This document shows positions 1 through 8,685 of a stretch of 43,401 nt of DNA, piece after piece. The stretch spans positions 1-43,401 of the forward strand of contig NZ_PVNK01000201.1 of the NCBI RefSeq assembly GCF_002994615.1. The letters run 5' to 3'. The DNA comes from Enhygromyxa salina (GTDB lineage Bacteria; Myxococcota_A; Polyangia; Nannocystales; Nannocystaceae). The position numbers and the translations under genes are program-made. The notes below the pieces were generated by a model, which searched no databases, was not told the DNA's origin, and saw only the letters and a program-made list of their open reading frames with translations. Numbering within the stretch: position 1 is the first letter of the stretch; the number at the start of each line of letters is the position of its first letter.

Positions 1-776
1 GCCGTGGTGTCGGGCTCCGCGGTGGTGTCGGTCGCGGGGATCGGGGCGACTGGGGCCGGGGCCGGCTTCTCGGCGTCCTGGCAGCACAGGATCCCGCCGT
101 TGCGCTCGGAGGTGACCGAGCCGCAGCCCTGGGCCTTGCCGACCGAGATCCGGGTCTTCTTGGGCCAGACGGCGTCCTTGCACTCGCCGGTCCGACAGTT
201 CTCGCCGCAGCACACAGGCTCGGCGCCGTAGCCGTCCTTGAGGCAGGGGTAGCGGGTCGTCGGCCCGGGCGGGGGCGCGCACTCTTTCTTCTTTTTGACG
301 TGGCTGATCGCGGCGATGAACTTGCCCGGGCCCGCGCCCTCGCTGCACTGCTTGTCGTCAACGCGGTCGCTGAGGTCGTGGTAGTCGCCGTTGCGCGCGC
401 ACACGTGCCAGCCCGGCGCGCACACGTCGGCCGGCGAGCTGCAGACGTCGAGGTCGTCGCCGCAGGCCTTGCTGGTCGGGCCCTTGCGCAGGGTCATGGT
501 TCCGTCCCACACGCCGAGGCAGCCGGCGATCGTCGGGAACTTCTCGATGTCGGCGAAGCCCTCGCGCTGACCGTCGGCGCAACCGACGACCTTCGGGTCG
601 CCGCCGCGCTCGCTCTCCTTGAACTTGATGTCCGTCAGAGCGCTCGGGGCGTTGTCGTCGATCTTGGCCTCCTTGCCGACCTTCTTGGCCGTGTTCTTGG
701 CAGGCGGAGGACCGCAGGCGATGAGCGCGGTGGAGGCGAGCAGGCCACTGAGCGCGAGGACGGCGCGTAGTTTCAT
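1..776 (-). CDS. Cys-rich lipoprotein, C-terminus cut by window edge
   Basis: The open frame runs from an ATG at 776 off the left edge, about 258 residues visible. The N-terminus has a charged start, a hydrophobic core and a lipobox LIAC with Cys21, so it should be a lipidated envelope protein. The rest has many Cys pairs (for example CCGEN, CRTGEC, ILCCQ), which suggests disulfide-bonded modules outside the cytoplasm, and the visible end becomes Pro/Ala/Thr-rich. A -10-like TACAGT lies 8 bases before the ATG. It follows tatC on the same strand after a 59-bp gap. I do not recognise a named family; function unknown. Confidence 0.75.
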   Translation of the reverse strand, partial: MKLRAVLALSGLLASTALIACGPPPAKNTAKKVGKEAKIDDNAPSALTDIKFKESERGGDPKVVGCADGQREGFADIEKFPTIAGCLGVWDGTMTLRKGPTSKACGDDLDVCSSPADVCAPGWHVCARNGDYHDLSDRVDDKQCSEGAGPGKFIAAISHVKKKKECAPPPGPTTRYPCLKDGYGAEPVCCGENCRTGECKDAVWPKKTRISVGKAQGCGSVTSERNGGILCCQDAEKPAPAPVAPIPATDTTAEPDTT

Positions 777-784
777 GGCCCGGG

Positions 785-814
785 ACTGTATCAGCTTGTC
801 CGGACCCGGGTCAG
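785..814 (-). promoter_or_regulatory. Candidate promoter of the left-edge lipoprotein gene
   Basis: On the minus strand CTGACC (814-809) and TACAGT (790-785) are 18 bases apart, with only 8 bases from the hexamer to the ATG at 776. This fits a leaderless transcript. It is a pattern match only. Confidence 0.35.
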
Positions 815-835
815 CCCTCTTTGTACAGGCCCGCG

Positions 836-1705
836 CTAGTCGTCGTCGGGCTCGTCGTCGTCGTCGGGGTCGTCGTCGGGGTCGTCGTAGGCAGCGAGCT
901 CGGCCTCGACCTTGGCCGCGGGGTTGATGATCCGGGCGATGCCGACAGAGATGAAGTAGAGCACGACCATCGGCCCGGCCATCAGCACCTGGCTGACCGG
1001 CTCGGGCGGGGTCAGGATCCCCGCGACCACGAACATGATCAGGACCGCGACCTTCCAAAAGCGCAGCAGGGTCTTCTCGGTCACGACCCGGGCCTTGGCC
1101 AGGAAGGCGACCAGCAGCGGGAACTCGAACACCAGGCCAAACGCGAGCAGGACCCGCGTGGTGCCCTTGAAGTAGTTGTGGAGCTCGAGCTGGATCGACT
1201 CTCCGCGACCTTGCGAGTACTCCATCATCCACTCGTAGACGAAGGGCAGCACGACCGTGTAGGCGAACGCGGCCCCGGCCAGGAACATGATCATCGAGAC
1301 GATCACGAAGGGGACCGCGAAGCGCTTCTCCCTGGCGAACAGCCCCGGGGCGATGAACAGCCACAGCTGCAAGAACAGGTAGGGCGCCGTGATGAAGATC
1401 CCCGCGGTCACGGCCACGCGGACGTCGACCATCAGCGGGTCCTGGATCGCGAGCGCCTGCAGCTCGGCCATGTCGCCCATGCCGACCGACTGCCACGCAC
1501 GGTCGAGGGGCAGGCGCAGGAAGGCCGAGATCTGCGGGGCGAAGTAGAAGCTGCTGAAGAAGCCGACCGCGATCCCCAGGACCATCCGGATCAGCCGCCC
1601 GCGCAGCTCGCCGACGTGATCGAGGAAGGCCATGGGCTTGTCGCCCTCGGGGCCCTCGGCCAGGCCCTCCTGGCCGTTGTTGTCCTGCTCGTCGTCGCGG
1701 GCCAT
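836..1705 (-). CDS. tatC: Sec-independent protein translocase TatC
   Basis: A 289-residue inner-membrane protein that forms, with TatB, the receptor for folded proteins carrying twin-arginine signals. The family signature FLDHVGELRGRL (residues about 27-38) precedes the first membrane helix, and several further hydrophobic helices follow, including the conserved AGILTPPEPVSQ region. The ATG at 1705 lies 8 bases after the tatB stop, so the two are surely one operon. Oddities are a 25-residue polar N-terminal extension and a very acidic C-terminal tail of mostly Asp with some Pro and Glu, which is longer and more acidic than usual. Family assignment is secure; the role of the tail is unknown. 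Confidence 0.95.
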   Translation of the reverse strand: MARDDEQDNNGQEGLAEGPEGDKPMAFLDHVGELRGRLIRMVLGIAVGFFSSFYFAPQISAFLRLPLDRAWQSVGMGDMAELQALAIQDPLMVDVRVAVTAGIFITAPYLFLQLWLFIAPGLFAREKRFAVPFVIVSMIMFLAGAAFAYTVVLPFVYEWMMEYSQGRGESIQLELHNYFKGTTRVLLAFGLVFEFPLLVAFLAKARVVTEKTLLRFWKVAVLIMFVVAGILTPPEPVSQVLMAGPMVVLYFISVGIARIINPAAKVEAELAAYDDPDDDPDDDDEPDDD

Positions 1706-1713
1706 GGATGTGT

Positions 1714-2436
1714 TCAGGCGACCCCTTCGCGGGCCTCGCCGTTGTCGTCGGACTCGTCGCCTGCTGCGGCGTCGGGGGTGCTCGTCGGCGCAGTGTAGGC
1801 CCCCGGCGGGCGCGGGGCGATCCTTCGCGGGTCGGCACCCGCGACGGCGCCGCCAGGTGCCAGGTTGTCGTGGGGCTCGCTGCCCGAGCCGCTGGCGTTC
1901 GACGCGGCGTCTGGCCTGGCGTTCGAGCCGGAGTTCGGCCCGGAGTTCGACCCGGAGTCCGAGGCGATCCGAACCGGGGTCGCGGGGCTCGCGCTGCCGC
2001 TGGCGGGCGGCTCGGCGTTGTCGCTGGCCCCGCCAGGCTCGCTGGCCTCAGCGCCTTCGGCGGCGTCCTCGGCGGAACCCTCGGCGGCGTCCTCAGCGGC
2101 CTCGGCCTGCTTGGCCTCGGCCTCGCGCTCGGCCTGGATCCGGCGCGCGGTCGCCATGCGCATGTCCATCTGGGCCTTCGCAAGCTGCTGGCGGGCCTTG
2201 CGTTCGGCGTCACGGACCTCCCAGCGGGCGTCGTTGTAGGCGCCCTTGATCTGGTCGATCGGCTCGCGGAGGTCCTCGTCCTCGAGCACGGTGTTGCGGA
2301 AGTCCTCGGCGGTCTTGCGCACCTGACCGTAGATCCGGGCGATCGAACGCACGAGCTTGGGCAGCTCCGTCGGCGGGAACAACATCACCGCGAGCGCGAT
2401 GATGAGGCCGATCTCCATCATGCCGAGACCGAACAC
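1714..2436 (-). CDS. tatB: Twin-arginine translocase subunit TatB-like
   Basis: A 240-residue protein whose N-terminus, VFGLGMMEIGLIIALAVMLF, is a TatA/TatB membrane helix followed by the PPTELPKL hinge and an amphipathic helix. I chose GTG 2436 because it places the Phe-Gly-Leu-Gly start just as in TatB proteins; the alternative ATG at 2421 would remove it. After about residue 110 the chain turns into a low-complexity Ala/Glu then Ser/Gly/Asn/Pro tail, much longer than in enterobacterial TatB. It directly precedes tatC with an 8-base gap, which favours TatB over TatA. A -10-like TATGGT sits 6 bases before the GTG. Confidence 0.9.
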   Translation of the reverse strand: MFGLGMMEIGLIIALAVMLFPPTELPKLVRSIARIYGQVRKTAEDFRNTVLEDEDLREPIDQIKGAYNDARWEVRDAERKARQQLAKAQMDMRMATARRIQAEREAEAKQAEAAEDAAEGSAEDAAEGAEASEPGGASDNAEPPASGSASPATPVRIASDSGSNSGPNSGSNARPDAASNASGSGSEPHDNLAPGGAVAGADPRRIAPRPPGAYTAPTSTPDAAAGDESDDNGEAREGVA

Positions 2437-2442
2437 GGGCGA

Positions 2443-2448
2443 ACCATA
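2443..2448 (-). promoter_or_regulatory. Candidate -10 element of tatBC
   Basis: TATGGT on the minus strand, 6 bases before the GTG start at 2436. No convincing -35 is seen. It matches the spacing seen before several other genes here. Confidence 0.3.
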
Positions 2449-2535
2449 GCAGGGGCCGCGAGCGCATGGACCTCGACGGTGTGAGAGTCCTTTCGAGCGC
2501 GCCCCCGGCCTGGCTCTTGAATCGCGACGATCCGT

Positions 2536-2572
2536 CCGGAGCAAGCTGCGCGCCCGGAGCAAAGCTGCGCGC
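2536..2572. repeat. Direct repeat upstream of the aspartic-protease gene
   Basis: CCGGAGCAAGCTGCGCGC (2536-2553) is followed at once by a copy with one extra A (2554-2572). A 7-bp hairpin CCCCCGC/GCGGGGG (2580-2586/2590-2596) lies between it and the ATG at 2609. This 172-bp gap separates divergent tatB and the protease gene, so these may be control sites; no gene is seen in it. Confidence 0.5.
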
Positions 2573-2608
2573 CTGGACACCCCCGCGGCGCGGGGGCAAT
2601 CTTCGCGC

Positions 2609-4744
2609 ATGCTTCCCCCCCCCTCGCCCACAGCTCGCGTCCTGCCGCTGTGGTTGGCGCTGGCGCTGGCGCTGCCGGCCCTGGCCCCGGTCGGTTGTCT
2701 GACGATCCCCGAAGATCTCGACGACCCCAACGCCGCGCCGGTCGCTCCGTCGACCGTCCAGGAGCTCCTCGACCGTCACGTGGCCGCCAGCGGCGGCGCC
2801 GAGGCCCTGCGTGCCATCGAGCAGCGCACCGTCGAGGCCCGGGTCGTGTTCAAGGCCCAAGAGGGCTGCGAGGAGGGCGACCCCAACTGTGTCTGGGAGG
2901 AGACGACCGGGCAATTCGTGCTCTACACGACCGCCGACGGCCGCATGTACCGCCGCATGGTCGTCGGTGACAACGTGCTCGAGCGGGGCTTCGACCGCGA
3001 GACCGGCTGGCAGATGCAGGCCGAGCCCCAGATGCTGGTCATCGAGGACCCCTCCGCGACCCCGGTCCTGCGCGAGGACGCGCTGCTGCACTGGTACCTC
3101 GACGTCGAGACCCGCGAGGAGCTCGCGCTCGAGCTGCTCCCGACCCGCAAGACCGACGAGGGCGTCGAGCTCGACGGCGTGATGTGGTTCGCGGCCTCGC
3201 CGGTCATGCCCCAGAGCGAAAAATGGTTCGATCGCGCGACCGGGCTCCTCTATGAGGAGGTCGAGCGCGACACCGAGACCGGCGACGTCGTCCGCCGGGT
3301 CTACAGCGACTACCGCGACGTCGACGGCGTCCAGGTCCCGTGGCGGATCGAGCAGATCACCGAGGTCGAGGGCTACCCCGACCACGTCGTCGAGCTCAAC
3401 ATGCAGGTCATCCACCACCGCCCGGTCCGCGAGGAGCTGTTCGCGCTGCCGGAGCTGGCCCCGACCGAGCCCGAGCCCGACCAGCTCCTCGCCGCCCTCG
3501 AGCAGGCCGCCGCGGACGCCGCAGAGTCCAAGGGTGACGCCCTCGCCCAGGTCGTCCACGCCCGCCTGGCCTTCGCCGCGGTCCACTTCGACGAGGCCGA
3601 GGCGGCCGCCAAGAGCGCGCTGAAGATCGACAAGAACGAGCTCGAGGCGATCTACATCCTCGCGCGGATCGCCCTGCTTCGCGGGGACATCCGCGGGGCC
3701 GACAAGCTCCTGCGCCAGGCGACCGCCAAGGGCCTGCGCGAGGACGAGGCCGCGCGTCAGTTCGCCTGGATCCACCTGCGCAAGGGCGAGTGGGCCAAGG
3801 CCGCCAAAGATCTGAACCAGGCCGGCAGCCCCGATCTCGCCCGGCGCTACGAAGCCTTTAATGGCAAGCCGCTGGTCGCCAAGATGGGCGGCGACGGCTG
3901 CTCGACCACGCTGCCGATCGAGATCGCGGGCGGTGCGGTCGTCGTCGAGGTCGGCGCCGACGGCGACGCCCTGCGCCTGCTCCTCGACACCGGCGCCTCC
4001 GACCTGATCATCTCCGACGAGCAGGCCCACAGCCTGGTCATCGGGACCGACGCCGAGGCGCCGCTGGTCGGCGGCGGCCCGCCGCTCAAGCAGGGCCAGC
4101 TCGACAGCCTCACGATCGGCGACCTCGCCGTCACTAACGTCCCGATCACGATGTTCCCCAACGACCAGCTCGGCTCGGTCGTCGGCATGGAGGGCGTCGA
4201 CGGGGTCCTCGGGATCCGGCCCTTCGCCGGGCGCCAGATCAGCGTCGACCGCGAGGCCGCGACGATGGAGATCGTCGAGCCCTCCAAGCGCTGCAAGAAG
4301 CAGCTCGAGCGCAACCGCAGCGGCAGCTGGGTCCCGTTTTGGATCCACGAGACCCACTACCTCTACGTCGTCGGCCACATGAACGGCGCCGAGGGCTTCT
4401 ACCTGCTCAACACGGGCATGCGCGGGGCAGATCTGACCGCCAACGAGGCCGCCTACGCCCACGCCGGGATCGGGGCGCCGCCGATGCACGCCGGGGCGCC
4501 GACCCTCGCGCGGGTCGAGCAGTTTGGGCTCGGCGAGTTCGAGCGCCAGGACCTCGGCGCGGCCTGGGGCTTCCTCCAACAAAACGCGACCAGCGACGGC
4601 TTTCGCCTCGACGGGATGCTCGGCCTCGAGGCCCTCGGGCGCGGGCGCTGGACCCTCGACTACGAGCAGCAGCGCCTGTACCTCAACCCCGCCGCGCCGA
4701 CGCCCAAGCCCGAGCCCGCGGCGACGCCCAAGCCCAAGCAGTGA
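2609..4744 (+). CDS. Lipoprotein with TPR region and retropepsin-like aspartic protease domain
   Basis: A 711-residue protein. A signal peptide ends in the lipobox PVGC (Cys30). Residues about 50-270 resemble LolA-like lipoprotein-sorting folds (start QELLDRHVAASGGAEALRAI). Residues about 300-415 are helical TPR-like repeats. From about 430 there is a pepsin/retropepsin-type protease with the active motif LLLDTGAS (Asp460). A second, similar lobe carries FYLLNTGM, where the expected Asp is Asn601, so the second lobe may be inactive or the enzyme may work as a dimer through the first lobe. The tail is Pro/Lys/Glu-rich. It is probably anchored in the envelope and acts on or binds periplasmic protein; substrate unknown. 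Confidence 0.8.
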   Translation: MLPPPSPTARVLPLWLALALALPALAPVGCLTIPEDLDDPNAAPVAPSTVQELLDRHVAASGGAEALRAIEQRTVEARVVFKAQEGCEEGDPNCVWEETTGQFVLYTTADGRMYRRMVVGDNVLERGFDRETGWQMQAEPQMLVIEDPSATPVLREDALLHWYLDVETREELALELLPTRKTDEGVELDGVMWFAASPVMPQSEKWFDRATGLLYEEVERDTETGDVVRRVYSDYRDVDGVQVPWRIEQITEVEGYPDHVVELNMQVIHHRPVREELFALPELAPTEPEPDQLLAALEQAAADAAESKGDALAQVVHARLAFAAVHFDEAEAAAKSALKIDKNELEAIYILARIALLRGDIRGADKLLRQATAKGLREDEAARQFAWIHLRKGEWAKAAKDLNQAGSPDLARRYEAFNGKPLVAKMGGDGCSTTLPIEIAGGAVVVEVGADGDALRLLLDTGASDLIISDEQAHSLVIGTDAEAPLVGGGPPLKQGQLDSLTIGDLAVTNVPITMFPNDQLGSVVGMEGVDGVLGIRPFAGRQISVDREAATMEIVEPSKRCKKQLERNRSGSWVPFWIHETHYLYVVGHMNGAEGFYLLNTGMRGADLTANEAAYAHAGIGAPPMHAGAPTLARVEQFGLGEFERQDLGAAWGFLQQNATSDGFRLDGMLGLEALGRGRWTLDYEQQRLYLNPAAPTPKPEPAATPKPKQ

Positions 4745-4751
4745 CGCGACC

Positions 4752-5414
4752 ATGCGCTACCCGGTGCTGATCTTCGATCTCGACGACACCCTGATCGAGA
4801 GCTTCCCCGAGTACGTACGCCTCCACCAGCGCATCGCCGCCGACCTCGGCTGGCGGGTCCCGAGCGCCGCGGAGCTGGTCCACTACGGGCCGACCTGGGA
4901 AGACACCCTCGCGCGGCTGTGGCCCGGGCTCGGGCTCGACCCCTTCATGGCCTGCTACGAGGAGCTCGCCGACGAGCACTGCTACCCCGCGATCACGGGC
5001 GTGCCCCAGGCGCTGACGCGACTGCGGGCCCAGGGCCACAGCCTGTGGATCGTGACCAAGCGCTCGCGCCGTCGCCTGGCCCAGCGCATGAACCAGGCCG
5101 GCCTGGGCCAGGATCTGTTCGAGGGCATCTTCGCCATCGAAGACCAGCCCGCGTCCAAGCCCGACCCGCGCTGCTTCGCGCCGGTCTGGCAGGCGCTCGG
5201 CTCGACCATGGCCGAGCGGGCGCTCTACGTCGGCGATCGCGAAGACGACCACCTCGCCGCGCGCGCGGCCGGGCTGCGCTTCGTCGGGGTCCGCACGGGG
5301 CCCGAGCACCACACGGGCGTCGATGCGCGCAGCAGCTTCCTCGACGCGCTGCCCGACGAGCACGTGCTCGACACCGCGGCCGAGCTCCCCGCCTGGCTGG
5401 AGGGTCCCTGGTGA
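4752..5414 (+). CDS. HAD-superfamily hydrolase
   Basis: A 220-residue cytoplasmic phosphatase-type protein of the phosphoglycolate phosphatase group. Motif I is FDLDDTL with nucleophile Asp9 and acid Asp11, motif II is the Thr in IVTKRS, motif III is the Lys in SKPDPR, and motif IV is VGDREDD. An alpha-helical cap lies between motifs I and II. It starts 7 bases after the protease gene stop and its TGA overlaps the GTG of hutF (GTGA), so it should be co-translated with both. Substrate cannot be told from sequence. Confidence 0.88.
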   Translation: MRYPVLIFDLDDTLIESFPEYVRLHQRIAADLGWRVPSAAELVHYGPTWEDTLARLWPGLGLDPFMACYEELADEHCYPAITGVPQALTRLRAQGHSLWIVTKRSRRRLAQRMNQAGLGQDLFEGIFAIEDQPASKPDPRCFAPVWQALGSTMAERALYVGDREDDHLAARAAGLRFVGVRTGPEHHTGVDARSSFLDALPDEHVLDTAAELPAWLEGPW

Positions 5415-6790
5415 GCGCGAGCGAGGTCGTGGGCGTCACCGCGAGGCTCGCCTGGGTCGAGCTCGATGGCCGGCCACAGCTGGTTCGTGAGCCCGAGATC
5501 CGCTTCGACCGCGCGACCGGGACGATCCTCTCGATCCGGCCCAACGCGTCGCGGCCCAACGCGTCGCTCGAGGACGCCCCCGCGCCCGGGCAAGGCCTGA
5601 CGCCGCTGCACGATCTCGGCCCCGCGCTGCTGCTCCCGGGCATGGTCAACGCCCACAGCCACGCGTTTCAGCGCGCGATCCGTGGCGCGACCCACCGCCG
5701 CGCCGCGACGGATCCGTCCAGCTTCTGGACCTGGCGCGCGGCGATGTACGAGGCCGCGAACGCCCTCGACCCCGACGCCGTCTACGCCCAGACTCGGGCC
5801 TGCTTCGCCGAGATGCTCGGACGCGGGATCACCTGCGTCGGCGAGTTTCACTATCTTCATCACGGGCCTGACGGTCGACCCTACGCCGACCCCAACGAGC
5901 TCTCGCGCCAGGTCATCCGCGCGGCCGAGGACGTCGGCCTGCGCCTGAGCCTGCTCGAGGTCTACTACGCCCGGTCTGGCCCCGGCAGTGACGGCCCCCA
6001 GCCCGAGCAGCGCCGCTTTTGTGACGGCTCGACCGACGCCTACCTCGCCCGCGTCGACGCGCTGCGCGAGCTGGCCGCGAGCGTGGCCTGGCTCGAGCTC
6101 GGCGTGGCCCCGCACAGCGTCCGGGCCGTGCGCGCCGACGAGCTCGCTCGGCTCGCGGCCTACGCCAACGAGCACCGCCTGCCGATCCACGCCCACGTGT
6201 CCGAGCAGCCCGTCGAGAACCAGCAGTGTCGCGACGAGCACGGCCGGGCGCCGCTCGAGCTGTTCGCCGACGCCGGCTGCCTCGCGCGCGAGCGCGCGTT
6301 CACGGCCGTCCACGCGATCCACGTCGAGGCGCCCGAGCTCGAGCTGCTCCGCGCTCAGCAGGTCTGCGCGTGCCCGACGACCGAGGCCGACCTCGGCGAT
6401 GGCGTCGTCCCGGCCGCCCGCTGGCGCGAGCACGGGGCGACCCTGGCCCTGGGCAGCGACAGCAACGCGGTCATCGATCTGGTCCAGGAGGCGCGGCTGC
6501 TCGAGATGCACGCGCGCCTCCGCGACCAGGCCCGCCTGCGCCTGCGCGACGACGCGGGCCAGGTCGCGCCGGTCCTGCTCGCGGCGGCCACGACCGGCGG
6601 CGCCCAAGCCCTGGCCCGACCCGAGCTCGGCCGCCTGGCCGTGGGCTCGCCCTTCGACGCGCTCGCCCTCGATCTCGGTCACCCGATGCTCGATGGAGTG
6701 GCCGAAGACCGGGTCGTGGACGCCCTGTTCCTCGCGGGCACCGCCGAGCCGATCTCGCAGGTGTGGGTCGGCGGCAAGCGCAGGATCTGA
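5411..6790 (+). CDS. hutF: Formimidoylglutamate deiminase HutF
   Basis: A 459-residue amidohydrolase that deaminates N-formimidoyl-L-glutamate to N-formyl-L-glutamate in the two-step branch of histidine breakdown. Metal-binding motifs are visible in order: NAHSHAFQRAIRG, then HAHVSEQ, the His in TAVHAIH, and the Asp in LGSDSNAV. The FHYLHH segment after the ITCVGE strand is typical of HutF. GTG 5411 is chosen because it overlaps the HAD gene stop by 4 bases and gives the normal N-terminus. No other hut genes are in the window, so the rest of the pathway must lie elsewhere. A general guanine deaminase-like amidohydrolase is the less likely alternative. Confidence 0.88.
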   Translation: MSASEVVGVTARLAWVELDGRPQLVREPEIRFDRATGTILSIRPNASRPNASLEDAPAPGQGLTPLHDLGPALLLPGMVNAHSHAFQRAIRGATHRRAATDPSSFWTWRAAMYEAANALDPDAVYAQTRACFAEMLGRGITCVGEFHYLHHGPDGRPYADPNELSRQVIRAAEDVGLRLSLLEVYYARSGPGSDGPQPEQRRFCDGSTDAYLARVDALRELAASVAWLELGVAPHSVRAVRADELARLAAYANEHRLPIHAHVSEQPVENQQCRDEHGRAPLELFADAGCLARERAFTAVHAIHVEAPELELLRAQQVCACPTTEADLGDGVVPAARWREHGATLALGSDSNAVIDLVQEARLLEMHARLRDQARLRLRDDAGQVAPVLLAAATTGGAQALARPELGRLAVGSPFDALALDLGHPMLDGVAEDRVVDALFLAGTAEPISQVWVGGKRRI

Positions 6791-6800
6791 GGCGTAGCGG

Positions 6801-7475
6801 ATGCCTCGTCGCCGACTGCCACTGCTGCTGCTGCTGCTGCTCGCGCTGCCGATGGCCGGGGGGGCCTCGTGCCCGGCGAAGCGCAGCGACTGCGAGTACG
6901 ACTCGAGCGAGCGCTGCTTGTGGGAGCGGGGCGAGCTCAGCCCCGCGGCCGGTGGCGACGAACAGCTCGACGGCGAGGGCGGTCCGGCCGCGGACTCGGG
7001 CGGGTCGAACTCCCCGGACTCGACCGAGCTCGACGTCGCGGTCTCCAGCATGATCGAGATCATGCGCGCGGGGGTGGAGTGGTCGCTCGTCGACGAGCAG
7101 GCCCGGGGTCTGTGTCGAGAGCCCAACAGCGAGGGGCAGCTCGTCCCGACCGAGGTCATCGCCGCGCCCGACGACGCCTGGAGCTGCCGGGTCAGCCTCG
7201 ATGACCAGCAGCTGACCCTCGAGGCCGGCAGCGGCGTGCTCTCGCTCAGCTCAGTCAAGCTCGACGACGGCCAGAGCGACGAGCTGTTCGAGTCTGCCCG
7301 CGCGCGCTTCGACGAGCGCTGCGCCGGTCGTTTCGTGGATCTCGAGGGCACAAAAGGCGAGAGCTTCCTCCGCTGTAGCCTGCCCGAGGGACCCTACCTG
7401 GTCCTCGCTCGGTTTCCGCGCGACCTCGACCAGCGCGCCTGGCAAGTCTCGATCGCCATCGTCGACGCCGGGTAG
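6801..7475 (+). CDS. Putative exported lipoprotein of unknown function
   Basis: A 224-residue protein starting 10 bases after hutF. The signal peptide has a run of seven Leu encoded largely by repeated CTG (about 6822-6842), then GGASC with a plausible though imperfect lipobox at Cys24. A Cys-rich segment (CPAKRSDCEYDSSERC) and an acidic linker follow, then about 150 residues of mixed fold with further Cys. No family recognised. The repeated CTG could vary in copy number between strains, changing the length of the signal core. Confidence 0.65.
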   Translation: MPRRRLPLLLLLLLALPMAGGASCPAKRSDCEYDSSERCLWERGELSPAAGGDEQLDGEGGPAADSGGSNSPDSTELDVAVSSMIEIMRAGVEWSLVDEQARGLCREPNSEGQLVPTEVIAAPDDAWSCRVSLDDQQLTLEAGSGVLSLSSVKLDDGQSDELFESARARFDERCAGRFVDLEGTKGESFLRCSLPEGPYLVLARFPRDLDQRAWQVSIAIVDAG

Positions 7476-7521
7476 CGCGAGGAGCGCAGCTGCTTCGGCT
7501 TTCCCTCTGCTCGTGTTTGCG

Positions 7522-7527
7522 TACACT
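7522..7527 (+). promoter_or_regulatory. Candidate -10 element before gene at 7537
   Basis: TACACT lies 9 bases before the ATG at 7537, with no Shine-Dalgarno sequence, as expected for a leaderless message. No clear -35. Confidence 0.35.
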
Positions 7528-7536
7528 CCGGGCGCC

Positions 7537-8685
7537 ATGGTCGACGACATCAGCATGCCCAGCAACCACGGCGGGATCGTGTTCCCCCTCGACATGTTTC
7601 GCCCGACGATGCTCGCGGCCGCGATCGCCGAGGGTTTGATCAGCCAGGCCCGCAACATCGTCGACGCGAAGCTCGAGCTCGTCCGTCACCCCGAGATCCA
7701 GCTCGTGCTCGTGCGGATCATCGGCGGGGTCGTCGGTGATGATCCGGCCGCGTTTTGGCGTGAGAACGTCGAGCTCGGCGTGGTCGCGTCGCAGGTCCTG
7801 CCGCGCCAGTGCTTCTTGTACTGGGTCGCGGGCGAGCCCGAGCCCCGCCAGGGCTTCATCGTCGCCCAGCGCGGCCAGGTGCTCCACGCCCAGGACGCCA
7901 CTCAGGATCAGCTCCCGCCCGAGGCCACCGCCGCCGACTGGCCGGTCGCGCAGCTGCTGACGCAGCTCCAGCTCGAGCCCGAGGAGCTCGCGGGTGGCTT
8001 CGCCGGGGGTCCCCGCGTCGAGCTCTCGCTCCTCGATCGCGAGGGCGACGATCGCGAGCTCCTGATGACCCTCGTCGGTCAGCAGCCCGGCGGCGAAGAT
8101 GGCGGTCAGCCCGAGGCCGGTGGCCCCGCCGGGTCCGCGCCCGACGCCGAGGCCGGCCCGCCCGCGCCCAAGCGCGCGAGCGTCGAAGACGACAAGAAGC
8201 GTCGCGCGGCCGAGCACCAGGCTGAGCTCGAGGCTCGCCAGGCCAAGGCCGACTCGATCCACGCAGATCTTCCCTACGTCCTCGACGAGCTCGGCATCGT
8301 CGTCGCGCCCGCGGGCGCGGAGCTGGCCGACGCCGACATCCTCAGCCCCTTCGTGGTCGCCAAGGTCGACGGCGAGCTGCCCCCCGGCATCGAGCGTGGC
8401 CTGCAGGATCAGCTCCAGGGCAAGCGCGTAGACTTTGCCGTGCCCGTCGAATTCCTGAGCGAAGTGTTCGTAGAGGAGGGTCCTCTGTCCAAGCCCGCGT
8501 TCGAGGAGCGCAGCGCGGCGCGGACGCTCGGTGGGGCCGAGCTTCGTGTCCTCGAGGTCCTTGGGCCGCGTCTCGGGCGTGGATCCTTCATTCGTCGCGG
8601 CCGCGCCGGGGTGTTCGTCTCGCGCACGCCGGAGCTCGCGCTGCCCGCCGCGCTGATCACCGAGCTGCTCGACCGCCAGGGGTGA
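7537..8685 (+). CDS. Hypothetical protein, 382 residues
   Basis: The start ATG 7537 is chosen over GTG 7513 because a -10-like TACACT overlaps the intervening bases. The first 170 residues are a compact, possibly globular domain starting MVDDISMPSNHGG, with no membrane helix. Residues about 190-245 are a Gly/Pro/Ala linker followed by a charged helical stretch likely to be coiled coil. The last 140 residues are a second domain rich in short strands. No signal peptide is seen, so it is likely cytoplasmic. I do not recognise the family. Confidence 0.7.
   Translation: MVDDISMPSNHGGIVFPLDMFRPTMLAAAIAEGLISQARNIVDAKLELVRHPEIQLVLVRIIGGVVGDDPAAFWRENVELGVVASQVLPRQCFLYWVAGEPEPRQGFIVAQRGQVLHAQDATQDQLPPEATAADWPVAQLLTQLQLEPEELAGGFAGGPRVELSLLDREGDDRELLMTLVGQQPGGEDGGQPEAGGPAGSAPDAEAGPPAPKRASVEDDKKRRAAEHQAELEARQAKADSIHADLPYVLDELGIVVAPAGAELADADILSPFVVAKVDGELPPGIERGLQDQLQGKRVDFAVPVEFLSEVFVEEGPLSKPAFEERSAARTLGGAELRVLEVLGPRLGRGSFIRRGRAGVFVSRTPELALPAALITELLDRQG

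Noticed and set aside
2210..4753. Minus-strand frame of 847 codons
   Set aside because: Antisense to the aspartic-protease gene; Asp/Arg/Ala/Leu-rich composition typical of the opposite strand in GC-rich genes.
5225..7351. Minus-strand frame of 708 codons
   Set aside because: Antisense to hutF and its neighbours, which have clear motifs; no family features of its own.
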